Of a stretch of 64,000 bases of DNA, positions 25,501 to 34,806 are shown one piece after another. The stretch spans positions 23,571,437 to 23,635,436 of the forward strand of contig CP141138.1 in assembly GCA_035236585.1 (NCBI GenBank), written 5' to 3'. Each line of letters opens with the position of its first letter. Positions within the stretch are counted from its first letter, which is position 1. The translations under genes and the position numbers were made by a program. A model generated the notes under the pieces. It was given only the letters and a program-made list of their open reading frames with translations, ran no database searches and was not told the origin of the DNA. Origin of the DNA: Warburgia ugandensis (taxonomy: Eukaryota; Streptophyta; Magnoliopsida; Canellales; Canellaceae).

Positions 25501-28500
25501 CCACTCAAAGAATCTCTTGAAATTATGACAAATGAGTGACACAAGTATCAATTTCAGCCTCAAAATTGATAGCCCCAGTTCTAAAGAATCCTCAATGCCT
25601 AAAAGGCTCAGGCAGGATAAATCTTTATATATCTAGATGTAATATCCTTAATTTTTTAACCCTAAATTAGTAATAAGACAAATTAAAAAAATTATGCATA
25701 GAATTTGATTTTGAAACCATAAAAACTAGAAAGTACATGTTGATAGGAATTGAACGATATAAAGAACATTGAAAATAGAGTTCGGATGAGCAAGATATGA
25801 CCATTTTAAGTGTAAGGGTAAATTGGTAATTTGCCAGGGACGCTAATTAAGGGGAGTCATTTTGATAACGGCACCCCTTTTCCATTTCCATTAGAGTTCT
25901 AATGGAGGAAGTCGGTGATCTACCTTCCATTCGGGAAAATCGGATCTTAGCTTATAAAAAACGAGCTTCCCCTTCCATTCTCATGCCAAATAACCAGAGA
26001 AGAACCATAGTTTTTCCCTATGCACGCCGTGTAAACGAATTGAAGTTGCACACATTAGAGGACTCTGACTCCCATCTGTAGCTCTAATCAGGTAAGGTAC
26101 ACACTATAACATATTATTTACCTTGTTTTCCAACTTTTCCCTCACAAATCTGGGTTATATCTGATTAGAATGGTCGTTGGATGACCAAGGGATTCAAAAC
26201 CATGGAGCATGGTTAGACCCATGTTAAGGATACCTCAAATGAGAAATCTAAGCCGTTCATTGTGATCTTTGGACCGAAAGACCATAAGAACAGCGAAAAC
26301 AGATAAAAAAAATCAGAGCTTCTAGGGCTTTAACCAAGCGAAAACAAGGAGGACGGCTCGAGTTCATCGTCCCCGATGGACAGTATGCCCAAGACACCCA
26401 TCGAGATGCACAATAGCGAACGCGCGATGCAAGCGCTCCATCGCATGCACACACAACACATGAGCACGCAGGATGCTCATGGGCGTTGTCTTGGACGTCC
26501 GGAACATGTTGGGCATCCTGGCGAAAGTGCACTACAAGGGACACCGGTGTAAACCCCGTCTGCCGATGTAAATCGGGGCAAACAATCCACCGACCTCTAT
26601 AAATTAATATATTAATTTATGAAGTCTTTTCACAAAAAGCTTGATTTTGGGAGCTACAGATGTCCAAATCACGATTGGAAGCATCCATTGTGATTGTCTT
26701 GATGATGTGAACCTAGATTTGACTTGCAAACTTCCATTTAACCACTTGAAATTAGTCAAATCATAAAATATTATTCAATAACCTAAAACCGGTCGATCAA
26801 AGGGTGATCAGGCCCTAGGACTTAAGCAACAAGATAACGTATGATAATAAATAAGGGTTCTATGAGTCATATTAGGCGTGATGACTTTAGAAATTGAGCT
26901 AGATCATTGGTCTGAACTAGATCTTGGGAAATTATTGATCTAAGGATGATTTGATTGTCAAATTAAGGTATAAAAGATAGATACACACAAAAATGAAGAA
27001 ATGAACATGAGATGGGACTAAATTATAACGAATAACATTGGAACTAAGGACAAAATCATAATTAGAGATCTTAGAGGATGATACAGCGGCTGGATCTCCA
27101 TAAATTCCACTATGATGAAATAAATAACACAAAATAGTACTCTGATACTGATAGGTACATCTGAGCATGCAAGCTAAGAGGAGTACACGCTTAAATTGGG
27201 TGATCTCATATTGAGATAGGTGATGACATTTAATGTTATGTTTTGATTTCTAAAACATTGCATTATCATAGCATCATGGTTGCTTGTGATTGACTATCAT
27301 TCGTTAATTATTCTGAGATTTTGTGAGATTCAACATTTTATATTGTGATCAACAGTAGATTTCGATAGTATATTGAATGAGTTTTCATGGTCGATTGTTT
27401 TATGGTATTGATACCAGGTATCTTATATATGATTAGTAAATATCTTCCTTTATTCATTGCATCATTGAGATTGGTGTTTTTCACAAAAAAAAAAAAAAAA
27501 ATCGATGGTGGAGGCTTGGTGGCTAGTCCTTTGAGAGGCTAACCTCAGGATGAGGGGCATGCCTTGGTGATTGTGAGCCACGAGTGCTTCTGGTTTTCGA
27601 GATACACAATTTTTTGTGTTTTGTGTTTTATGACGGGTGCTCTTACCCTGTGGATGTCATGCTAGGAGAGAGTAGGGCCGGCCACCCACCCTCTGAAATT
27701 GTGATATGATTGTGATATGATAGACACCTACCCACAAATGGCTTTCAGTAAGGGTTTGGTAACATGGATAGTCCATAGATGTAAGTCGTGTTTTTCATGG
27801 AAAAAAAATCAATGGTGGAGGCTTGGTGGCTAGTCCTTTGAGAGGCTAACCTCGAGATAAGGGGCGTGCCTTGGGGATTGTGAGCCACAAGTGCTCCTGG
27901 TTTTTTGAGATACGCAATTTTTTATGTTTTGTATTTTATGACAGGCGCTCTCACCCGATGGGTGTCATGCTAGGAGGGAGTAGGGCCGGCCACCCACCCT
28001 CTAAAATTGTGATGTGATTGTGATATGATAGACACCTGCCCACTAATAGCTTTTGGTAAGGGTTTGGTAACATGGATAGTCCACACTACCAGTCCAGGCC
28101 TTTCCATGGGGACAGACGTTAAGTCTCACATTATGGTGTCAACAGGGAGCGGCGATGGTTAAGATCCTGGAGGGTTGCCATTGTGGCATGATAATCCATA
28201 CTCTTATTCTGTATGCTTGCATGATGAGCATAGAGACGTTATTATATGGCTGGGTGTGACGACACTTAGAGGTTTGATATGAATACTCATGTAATGACTC
28301 AACCACAATCAATTATGATGTTTGTCATTTACAAAATTGTTATAGCTTAGTTATTTTGGAAATTAATTATATTAGTAGGTGGGTAAATGTTCTATTTTAA
28401 TTAAAATATGTAATGAAATAATTTGTGATAAATATCATATAATTAGATTCTTCGCTCAAAATGGAATCCAACGCCTCAAAGAACACTAAAAAAGGAGTTC

Positions 28501-31500
28501 GTATGAAGAAGTTATGAGCTTTGAAAGATGGAGGGCATTTTTGTTAATTGAATTCAAAAACTAAGAGGGCTCAAAAACGTAGGGGGTTGTTCTGATAACG
28601 ACACCCCCCCCCATCTTCCTCCTCTAGCCGGAGCACAACACCGTCTTTGTGCAGTGCGACACTAGAAAAAAATGGAGGCACCGCCTCCCTCTTTTATAAA
28701 TTTCCCCATCTCCCCCTCCTCTCAATGCATCTTCTCCACTCCAAATCTCTCTCTGCATTTTTTCGACAAGAAGGGTTTCTAGCCGGTGATTAGGGCTTCC
28801 AGCAGGCATCATCATGGGCTCCCAGGTAAAACCCTCTCCTTTCCTCTTTCCTTCCGCTACAATTTCCCTTAGATCTCAACTGGATCTAGTCTCACTGGGC
28901 GACAGATCACCGGTGAAACTAGTATCAGTGGATCTATTGTAGATCCACCGCGTGGGCAGCTCAGATGTGAGATCTGAGCAGTCCAAAGTGTCGATGGGAC
29001 CCAAAAACCCTAGGAAACCTAGGACAGTCAGTGCATCACGGTATCCTGGGCATTAATCAGGGACCAGATTGGATTGCCCCATCCGGTCGGCCTACTCATG
29101 CGCCCGAGGACGCATGCGCATGACACCATCCAAAACGCACACCCTGGAGCATACTTCAAGCATGTGTTGTATTGTGGGTGGGGTCATGGTTCGACTGGGA
29201 GCACGCATCCTAGGAACCGTGATGCGCAGGCCCTGTATTGTCAAATCTAGTTCGTTCATTTGATTTGCAACACTAAAAATGCAATTAAAAAGGCTATATA
29301 ACTCCTATTGACAATCCGAAAGAACCGTTGTGTTTGTATTTACGACACGAATCTACTTATACAATAAAATTTAGGATCATAAGAATGTTCAAGGCAATTA
29401 TAGCCTAAAAACCATATAGATTTCATGGATCTACAAGATCAACTATGATCGAATCTCATTAATTGATCTATTAGATGTCTTAGGACATCATTAGTCCAAG
29501 ATCAACCCAAAAATCACATAAATCAACCACTAGAAACCCACAAATCGTATAGATCTAGCCGTTGATCTGTGAATCTAGAAATAATACTTGGATTTTATGT
29601 CCAAATAACATCCAGGACCTCACAAAGGTACTCTAGGACTCAAATTGAAGAGAAATGCGAGCTAAGTGACGACGATCAAGGTAGGTAATCTGATACTGCT
29701 ACGTTTTTAATGCATTTCCAAATATACTTGATTTACTTAACTCCTATTATCAAGTTGTCTTCATAACTTATGGTCTTGAATGCGACTATTGGCATTGAGA
29801 TGATTTTATGTATGCATTGCTCATATGTTTTGAAAACTCATTACATAAATTGCATGTTTACAATGATTAAGATTGGGAATTACATGTATGTATATTTTTT
29901 GGGCTAATGAGCCTAGTGGGCACTATGCTAAGAGGTTGTTTATGTACGGAGTTGGCCTCCCAGCCTCTGACCACCAAAGGTGGATGGTATCACTGCCAAA
30001 ATGCCATTGTCCCTTCCTCGACTGCTGTGGTAAACAGGGACGACCACTGGATGTGTTCACATCACCCTTTTCGAGGACATATCCATAGACACTATGGAGG
30101 CTATGGTGGGCTGGTCTCTAGATACCAAAGACACAAGATTCCAAAATACGTTCTGATCGTGAGCATAGTTGACCCTATGATTTCAATTTTATCGATATGC
30201 ATATAGCATTGAGATGGTCATAAAGGAGTACTCGTGCCCAGTTAGTTTGAGTTGTTTACTGAAAGACCCATATGCATGATATTCATGACGATGCTCTCAT
30301 CTACTTTGAATGATTAGTATTTTAAGATTTTCATAGCTACTATTGTTATTGATGTGTTCGCTGAGATATATGCATGCATGAGTTTTTTTACTATTACTGC
30401 TTTCGTAATATTTATCTTGTTAATTTATGAGTTTCATAGTTTATGCATACAGACCCATGGTTACTTAAAAACAGAATTGCATGTTCTTATGACTAAGCTT
30501 AGCATAACCCCTCTCTCGCATGTTATGTTTTCAAAATAGTTGTATCAGGTTACCTACTGAGTATGATGAATACTCAATCAAATCCATCATTTTTCCAAAT
30601 CAAACAAAGTACGATTAGGAGTATCGGAGAACGTTAGTGCTACAATTGAGTGAACAAACGTAAGGCTGAGTGAGGACTTAACTAGTGATCCTTTTGTATT
30701 TGATGTAAACTTGGTTGTAACTACTTATTCATAACTTGGGTTGTGATTAACAATCTTGGGAGTGGTAATTATTCATTTTTATATTTTGTTTAAAAGTTTC
30801 CATGGCATTATGCATTATCAATACATTAAGATTAGAAGTTAATGACACCCGGGGTTTTTATACAAAAGTTTTGGATAAAAGAAAACTTTTGTTGCATTCA
30901 TTTTTATAAAAAAAAATTAAAATAGAGATCGATTTCGTAAGTAAAATCTTGTTATTATAAAACTTTGCATCATAAAAACTCGAGTCATCACAACTCATAA
31001 TTTGTTATACGAGTGTATGGGACACACGTGGGACCCATGTACCTTGGGGTGCCATGTTGTTATTGAATGCTCACTTATATTAGATCATATCATGTTTTAA
31101 ATCCATGAGATGCATGTTTTATCGTATATGATGTTATAAGATTTTATTGCATTGCTTATAATCATTACATCGATCTACTTATTATATCAGCACTGTTATT
31201 CGATTTTGTTCCATTATTATTACATTAAATGTCTATGTACCTACCAAGCATTGCTTGCTGAGGCATTGTGTTATTGTTGCAATGCCTCAGATATTGAGAG
31301 AAAGACAGGATTGAAGGGGGGTTAGACGAATAGTGATTGAGATGTCTCATTGAGAGGTATGTTCTGATTCTACATGGAATGTGTATGATTCTACATGGAA
31401 TGTGTATGATTCTACATGGAATGTGTATGTATATCTATCTTATTAGACTTGATTATATTGTTGTGGGAATGTGGATGTTGACTGGATGAGTCTTGGAGTA

Positions 31501-33790
31501 GTAAATTTATTTTAAAAATGTTTACTTGAGAAAAAAAAATTGAGTTTTAAGTCGATGGTTCTTCTAGAAATAAAATTTGTTTGGAATTGTTTTTTGCTAT
31601 TTTCGTTTTATAAAATTTGGGGCCTCACCTTTCGAAAAGTTTTTTTAAAAAGTGCTAAAAGACCTTGGTCGTCACACTAGATGATCCTCATGATGCCATC
31701 AATACCAATCAGACCAGATTACACCAATACACAAATTTTATTTTTGTTGATATTGAAGAGAAACTCCCAATGCCTCTGTCACTTTCATTGTTTTTAGTTG
31801 CACAATACCCCCATGTTGCTAATGATCCTAACTCTTAGACCCACAGAGCTCCTTCCAAATGCTATACTTTTCTGGTCCACACAGATAGCAAAGCCCATGC
31901 CCCGAGCAACAATCTAGACACAGCCAAAGAAAACTAAGAAGATGACGCATAGATCCTTCCAAACAAGCGACATCTGGTAGGGTGAAATCTCAATGCCACA
32001 CCTAGAGCAACATGAGACTGGGCCAAAGTAGCTTAGACACAACTGAACAAAAAGATCAAGAAGGTGGTGCATAGATTCTTCCAACAAGCAACATCTGGTT
32101 CACATAAAGTCATGTTGATTCTGATTGTTTATGTTCATCAACTGTGAAATTATAAAGTAGTAGGTGCAACAATTGATGGTTATTTCTGCAGTCTTATAAA
32201 ACAACCTCCACTGTGACCATACAAATTAGGAACCTATTCTACATTTTGTGTCATCTCTATCTACTAATGTCATCTTCTTCAAGTGTGGAGAATAAGTCAA
32301 TCAAAGCATACTATGTATCAATCCTACTAAAGGTTCCTCCTAGAAACCTGCATTGTATCAATCTAAATACCCATAAACTTTTTTCACTACAAATCACTTT
32401 GAATCCTTTAGCTCTAACCACATCAGATTCCTTAGAGAAGGATTTCAAAAGGAATGCTACCACAAATGCTATACCAAACATCTGCCTTTGGTGACTCTTT
32501 TCTTTTCAAGGGAAGTCCTCCATATGTCACGTATGATTATGCCAATGAGCCCTTAATGAAAGCAACAATACCTTACTTAGATATAATCAGTTCCTAAAGG
32601 CCATTCCTCTTTCTTCCTTTTTCATAATCAATTTACCTATGAGCTTGATTTGTTTGTTCTAGTCACCTAATGCCTAGCCAACCTCAAGTATACTTGCATA
32701 CCATTCCTGGATGTCTAGATGATCTCAAACTGACCTCCCTTTAATCCAAAATAAAATTTCAAAGCCTATCTAGTTAATTGCAACATTTGGAGAATGAGAT
32801 ATTTTTAAATATATGGACATATTAGACTGAGATGATCCATAAGGAAGCTTTGCCAAATTGAACTAAGACTGCTTCCAATGGTGGAGAACATCATGGTTAC
32901 TATATCAGCTTCAACCAATAGAAATTTGCAATGTAATTTTAGTTCGCGAAAAAGGTCTAAGAGATCTAATGAACCTTCCTAGTAGAAATTCTTACATAGA
33001 GGCATTGAAAGAGAGGACCGAGGGTGTTAACGTGACTTGAAGAAGGTTTCCAATCTCTATAGCATATGCCAGTAGAGTGTATTATCAGATACCACCAAAA
33101 GGCCCTTGGAAGATTTTTTCCCTTACAAATGGCATGATTTTCCTTCTCAGTGGAGGAGTTAGAATCCAGAAATTGGTTGAATCCGAAGTTAGTCCTTGCT
33201 GATTTTGAAAGGTTCCATCCATTTGGATAGCCATGGTTTATTATTTTATTTTGTTGGAATCAATTGGATCAGTGCCTTGAGTTATAGCTTTCCAATTCTA
33301 TACGAGATGAAGATTATCAAATGCACGGTTAACAGTACCTTATTACATTAATTGGGTTTCACGGTTTATGTTCTTGAATCCTTACATATACAGACTTTAG
33401 GAGATTAAGATGTAGAGAACAAAAAAGAAAGAAAGGAAAAACGAAGCTTGAAACCCAACCACTAGAACTACCCTTTTCCCTATAACCATAAGAAGTAAGT
33501 AATTAAGCACTACTCTTCAAAGATCAACCATTTGGATAAGTTTGGGGCCATCATAAATCTTCTCAAAACAGTTAATCTTCAAAAAAATTGGTATTTAAGA
33601 TCAAAAAATACAGTATGAAGTTTGGGAATTATGTAATGGTGGTACCTCTGTTCATGAGAAACCAAGGAACTCCAAAAATGACTCCTATGACAATAATACA
33701 AATGAAGACATGCTTCTTATCACCACTGTAGAGGTAATGTTCTAGTCTTGATTTGAATCCTCCACCGCCACTGCTACTTTCGCTCGTCAT
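12603..33790 (-). CDS. Small single-pass membrane protein, two exons split by a 21-kb intron
   Basis: Exon 1 (33790 down to 33646) ends in phase 1 at AACAGAG/GTACC. Exon 2 (12694 to 12603) follows a pyrimidine-rich TTTCATTTTCTAG acceptor and begins GAGCAAAG. Joined, they encode 78 residues: a Gly/Ser-rich start, YLYSGDKKHV, a hydrophobic helix at about 27-46, VPWFLMNRG across the junction, and a C-terminal tail KHQSHQDYMEKADKARSARL ending LSSGLPSVK. I recall small plant proteins with this same layout (YLYSGDKKHV, GVPWYLM, HQSHQDYM), of unknown role, but cannot search to confirm. The helix with a basic segment before it suggests a tail-anchored or single-pass membrane protein. The start chosen is the first in-frame ATG; the frame stays open upstream to about 33890 without an ATG. 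Confidence 0.82.
12695..13213. other. Intron DNA with a C-rich imperfect repeat
   Basis: Next to exon 2 the intron shows a C-rich tract at 13085-13200, with the unit GCCCGAAACCCAAT occurring near 13102, 13133 (variant) and 13177. The spacing is irregular. No gene is evident. A 25-nt exon-like segment at 12784-12808 was examined and set aside. Confidence 0.4.
13214..14003 (+). repeat. Left arm of a 790-bp inverted repeat
   Basis: The sequence from GCTAGATTTG inward to GATATTGCTT is matched, in reverse complement, by 15350-16139. Shared landmarks include GGATCTAAAATGATC near the outer edge, and a 73-codon frame present in both arms (13588-13809 minus, 15545-15766 plus) that differs at only about ten positions. 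The matching frame is probably a by-product of arm similarity, not a gene. No target duplication was seen at the outer edges. Confidence 0.88.
14004..15349 (+). other. Spacer of the inverted repeat, carrying an LTR-like piece
   Basis: The spacer includes a (GT)n tract at 14641-14658. From about 14870 to 15240 it resembles the middle of the solo LTR at 28290-30992: GGCTAATGAGCCTGGTAGGC here against GGGCTAATGAGCCTAGTGGG near 29900, then TCTGACCACCAAAGGTG-like and CTCTAGATACC-like blocks in the same order. The spacer therefore appears to be a fragment of that LTR family rather than a transposase gene. Confidence 0.6.
15350..16139 (-). repeat. Right arm of a 790-bp inverted repeat
   Basis: Reverse-complement partner of 13214-14003. 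Both arms end at a GCTAGATTTG-type sequence on the outside and at GATATTGCTT-type sequence on the inside. The arms differ by scattered substitutions and small indels, so the structure is not recent. Confidence 0.88.
16140..16605. other. Unassigned intron DNA with a CT microsatellite
   Basis: This stretch includes a (CT)n tract at 16482-16517 and a broader TTCTTCC-rich segment up to the target site of the next solo LTR (CCTTC at 16601-16605). No gene is visible. Confidence 0.5.
16606..19252 (-). mobile_element. Solo LTR (2,647 bp), TSD CCTTC
   Basis: The element begins TGTGACGACCTGGGTTTT and ends GGAGTCATTACA on the plus strand, the reverse complement of the family form TGTAATGACTC...GTCGTCACA. 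CCTTC is found immediately on both sides (16601-16605 and 19253-19257). On the minus strand a TATA box (CTATAAATAG) lies near 18848 and a donor-like CTAG/GTATGC at 18736. A triple AGCCTAGAAGCCT repeat occurs near 17499-17540. No internal coding region is present, so this is a solo LTR left by recombination. Confidence 0.9.
18841..18847 (-). promoter_or_regulatory. TATA box of the 16606-19252 LTR
   Basis: TATAAAT on the minus strand, about 405 bp from the LTR 5' end; other family members have a TATA box at a comparable place. Confidence 0.55.
19253..20078 (-). repeat. Tandem LTR-end-like repeat (period about 304 bp)
   Basis: Two similar blocks, about 19490-19774 and 19800-20078, share GGGCCTA, TTTAGTGGAACCTAAAT, AATATGAAGATTCTC and an AAAAATTAGGATC-(A/G)-TTACA end. 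Read on the minus strand each starts TGTAACGATCC or TGTAATGATCC, which looks like the 5' end of a long LTR. They may be truncated relatives of the solo LTR family. The first 240 bases (19253-19490) show nothing recognisable. Confidence 0.55.
20079..24382 (+). mobile_element. L1-type LINE, dead, with endonuclease, RT and RNase H remnants
   Basis: In order on the plus strand: an endonuclease remnant (IPWVVGGDFNSIW near 20450), the linker FFQQKAKQGWLTKGERN near 21075, and reverse transcriptase with DFRPRSLCNVAYKIMAKV (21570), DMAKAYDRVQW (21780), GLRQGDPLSPYLF (21950) and the catalytic CYADDLLIF (22095). A zinc-knuckle-like CGCCFIGQMESVNHIL lies near 23255 and an RNase H start KLNIDGSWLGNQGP near 23675. 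A 130-bp unit is duplicated in tandem (23782-23911, 23912-24041). The 3' end ACTTACCAAAAAAAAA near 24375 is a poly-A-type tail. Many stops and frameshifts make it inactive, although the YADD box itself survives. Confidence 0.92.
24383..25637. other. Unassigned A/T-rich intron DNA
   Basis: No open frame of interest, RNA gene or clear repeat is seen. The sequence continues in kind beyond the solo LTR pair at 31677. The target site CTAGA of that insertion occupies 25633-25637. Confidence 0.4.
25953..25960 (+). promoter_or_regulatory. TATA box of the 25638 LTR
   Basis: TATAAAAA about 315 bp into the LTR. A CAG/GTAAGG splice-donor-like site follows at 26092. Confidence 0.5.
27484..28097 (+). repeat. 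307-bp tandem duplication inside an LTR
   Basis: Both units start at an A-rich run followed by ATGGTGGAGGCTTGGTGGCT (27505 and 27812) and include GGCTAACCTC, GAGCCAC(G/A)AGTGCT and AGGGCCGGCCACCCACCCTC. The related LTR at 36414 has a single unit, so the duplication is a change in this copy. Confidence 0.85.
28290..30992 (+). mobile_element. Nested solo LTR (2,703 bp), TSD ACTCA
   Basis: It begins TGTAATGACTCAACC and ends GAGTCATCACA. ACTCA is present at 28285-28289 and at 30993-30997. The flanks rejoin into the outer LTR: GATATGAATACTCA is followed by TAATTTGTTATACGAGTGTA, matching the uninterrupted relative near 38655-38690. A TATA box is at 28695 and a donor-like CCCAG/GTAAAA at 28826. It resembles the LTR at 50501 more than its host LTR. 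Confidence 0.93.
28695..28701 (+). promoter_or_regulatory. TATA box of the nested LTR
   Basis: TATAAAT about 405 bp into the LTR, followed by a CT-rich leader and then CCCAG/GTAAAA at 28826. Confidence 0.55.
31677..33645. other. Unassigned intron DNA with a degenerate 119-bp direct repeat
   Basis: Two related blocks (31915-31980 and 32034-32103) share TAGACACA, GCATAGAT(C/T)CTTCCAA and CAAGC(G/A)ACATCTGGT. Open frames here are short and lack known domains. This DNA continues the stretch that ends at 25637. Confidence 0.4.
33646..33790 (-). CDS. Exon 1 of the small membrane-protein gene
   Basis: This exon encodes residues 1-48 plus one base of codon 49: MTSESSSGGGGFK, then YLYSGDKKHV and a hydrophobic helix ending in VPWFLMNR. 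The donor is G/GTACC at 33646/33645. The same frame continues upstream as LSRRKNERKRKQE, in which a TTG stands where some relatives may start with methionine. An eight-codon upstream frame (33787-33813) ends in a TGA that overlaps the ATG chosen here. Confidence 0.82.
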
Positions 33791-33813
33791 TTCCTGTTTT
33801 CTCTTCCTCTCAT
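33787..33813 (-). promoter_or_regulatory. Short upstream open frame overlapping the start codon of the membrane-protein gene
   Basis: ATG at 33813 opens an eight-codon frame whose TGA shares bases with the main ATG (AAATGACG). Such overlapping upstream frames can tune translation in eukaryotes. It matters only if the ATG at 33790 is the true start; if translation begins upstream in an unseen exon, this is just internal sequence. Confidence 0.4.
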
Positions 33814-34099
33814 TTTTCCTTCGGGACAAAAACTGCAGAGTGTCTCTCCGGCTGCTTATAAGTTCTTCAAATGTAAGAAGTTCTGATAAGTTAAAATTAC
33901 CCTAAACTTGCATATTCTATCACTTATTGAGAACTAATGAATTCTCAATTTTAGAACTATTGTGTAACGACTACGAAGCAACCTTTTCTTTTTTCTCTTT
34001 TAAAAAAAAAAAATAGTGGACTCAAGCACTCTTTGAGAAGCCTCAAACAAGTGACCTTCACTGTTAGGAGGTCACTCTTGTGTCACCATGCCCCACGCA
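33791..34099 (-). promoter_or_regulatory. 5' leader and upstream region of the small membrane-protein gene
   Basis: The reading frame of exon 1 stays open upstream to about 33890 (ELLTFEELISSRRDTLQF before LSRRKNER), bounded by a TAG. An AG at 33891-33892 (TTATCAG/AACTT) could be a splice acceptor from an unseen 5' exon. An A-run at about 34003-34013 lies farther upstream. The RTE copy begins within roughly 310 bp of the start codon, so little private promoter remains between them. Confidence 0.4.
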
Positions 34100-34806
34100 T
34101 CCAACTAGAAAGTAACTCATCATCCGCATCATCAAGACCTTATCCCAATTAGGGGTTGGCCACATAAATCTAGTTCCTCCATTTTCACTCTATTAATTGT
34201 CATGACTTCATTTAGCCTTAAAGTTTTTAAATCTTTTCTCACCACTTTTATCCACCTTCTTTTGGGCCTTCCCCTTGCCCTTTTCGAAATTTTGACTTAG
34301 ATCATCTTACTCCTAACTGATGTTGTTTTCAGTCTCCATTTGACATGTCCAAGCCATCTAAGCCTAATCTCTCTCATATTCTTTCCTATTGGTGCTACTC
34401 CTAAGTTTCCTCTAATGTTTTCACTTTTAATTCTATCATTTCTTGTCTTTCCACTCATTCATCTCAACAATTGCATTTTGGTGGCACTCATCCTATGTAC
34501 ATGTTGTTCCTTAACCGCCTAACACTCTGATCCATAGAGCATGGCTGGCCTTACTGCCATCCTATAGAAATTTTCTTTTAGTTTGAGTGGAACCTAGCAA
34601 TGACATAAAACTCTAGAGGCACGTTTCTATTTATTTCAACTTGCTTGGATTCTCTGGTAACCTTCCTCTCAATCTCTCTGTTATCACGAATTATTAATCC
34701 CAAGTATCGAAGTGGTCTTTCAGGGGGGCTTCTTGGTTATCAATCTTTATTGGCGATCTAGTCCTACTCCTCTCCTTGCTAAAATTGCATTCTACTGTCT
34801 TAGTTC
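34100..34806 (-). mobile_element. RTE LINE, 3' portion of second copy
   Basis: The minus strand carries the C-terminal part of RTE: the LYGSECW-type box (near 34530), the R-N-E-x-I-R segment (near 34390-34440), GRPKKKVDK-type basic residues near 34260 and a terminal GGGATAAGGTCTTGATGATG at about 34115-34140. It aligns with 1-450 of the first copy. Stops are frequent. The 3' end faces the promoter of the membrane-protein gene. Confidence 0.85.

Larger units (their letters stand above)
25638..31676 (+). mobile_element. Solo LTR (about 3.3 kb net), TSD CTAGA, interrupted by a nested solo LTR
   Basis: The element starts TGTAATATCCTTAATTTT and ends TTGGTCGTCACA, with CTAGA on each side (25633-25637, 31677-31681). 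A second LTR of the same family occupies 28290-30992 inside it. Removing that and one target copy leaves about 3,330 bp. Compared with its close relative at 36414-39326, part of the extra length comes from a 307-bp tandem duplication (27484-27790 and 27791-28097). A TATA box lies at 25953, a donor-like CAG/GTAAGG at 26092, and a 21-bp unit occurs three times at 31366-31428. Confidence 0.9.
12695..33645 (-). other. Giant (about 20.95 kb) intron filled with transposable elements
   Basis: The interval between the two exons has GT at its minus-strand 5' end and AG at its 3' end. Inside are a large inverted repeat (13214-16139), a minus solo LTR (16606-19252), an LTR-like tandem (19490-20078), an L1-type LINE (20079-24382), and a solo LTR with a second one nested in it (25638-31676). 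If splicing is real, nearly all of the intron is repeat-derived. Removing the recognised elements leaves roughly 6 kb of unassigned sequence. Confidence 0.75.
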
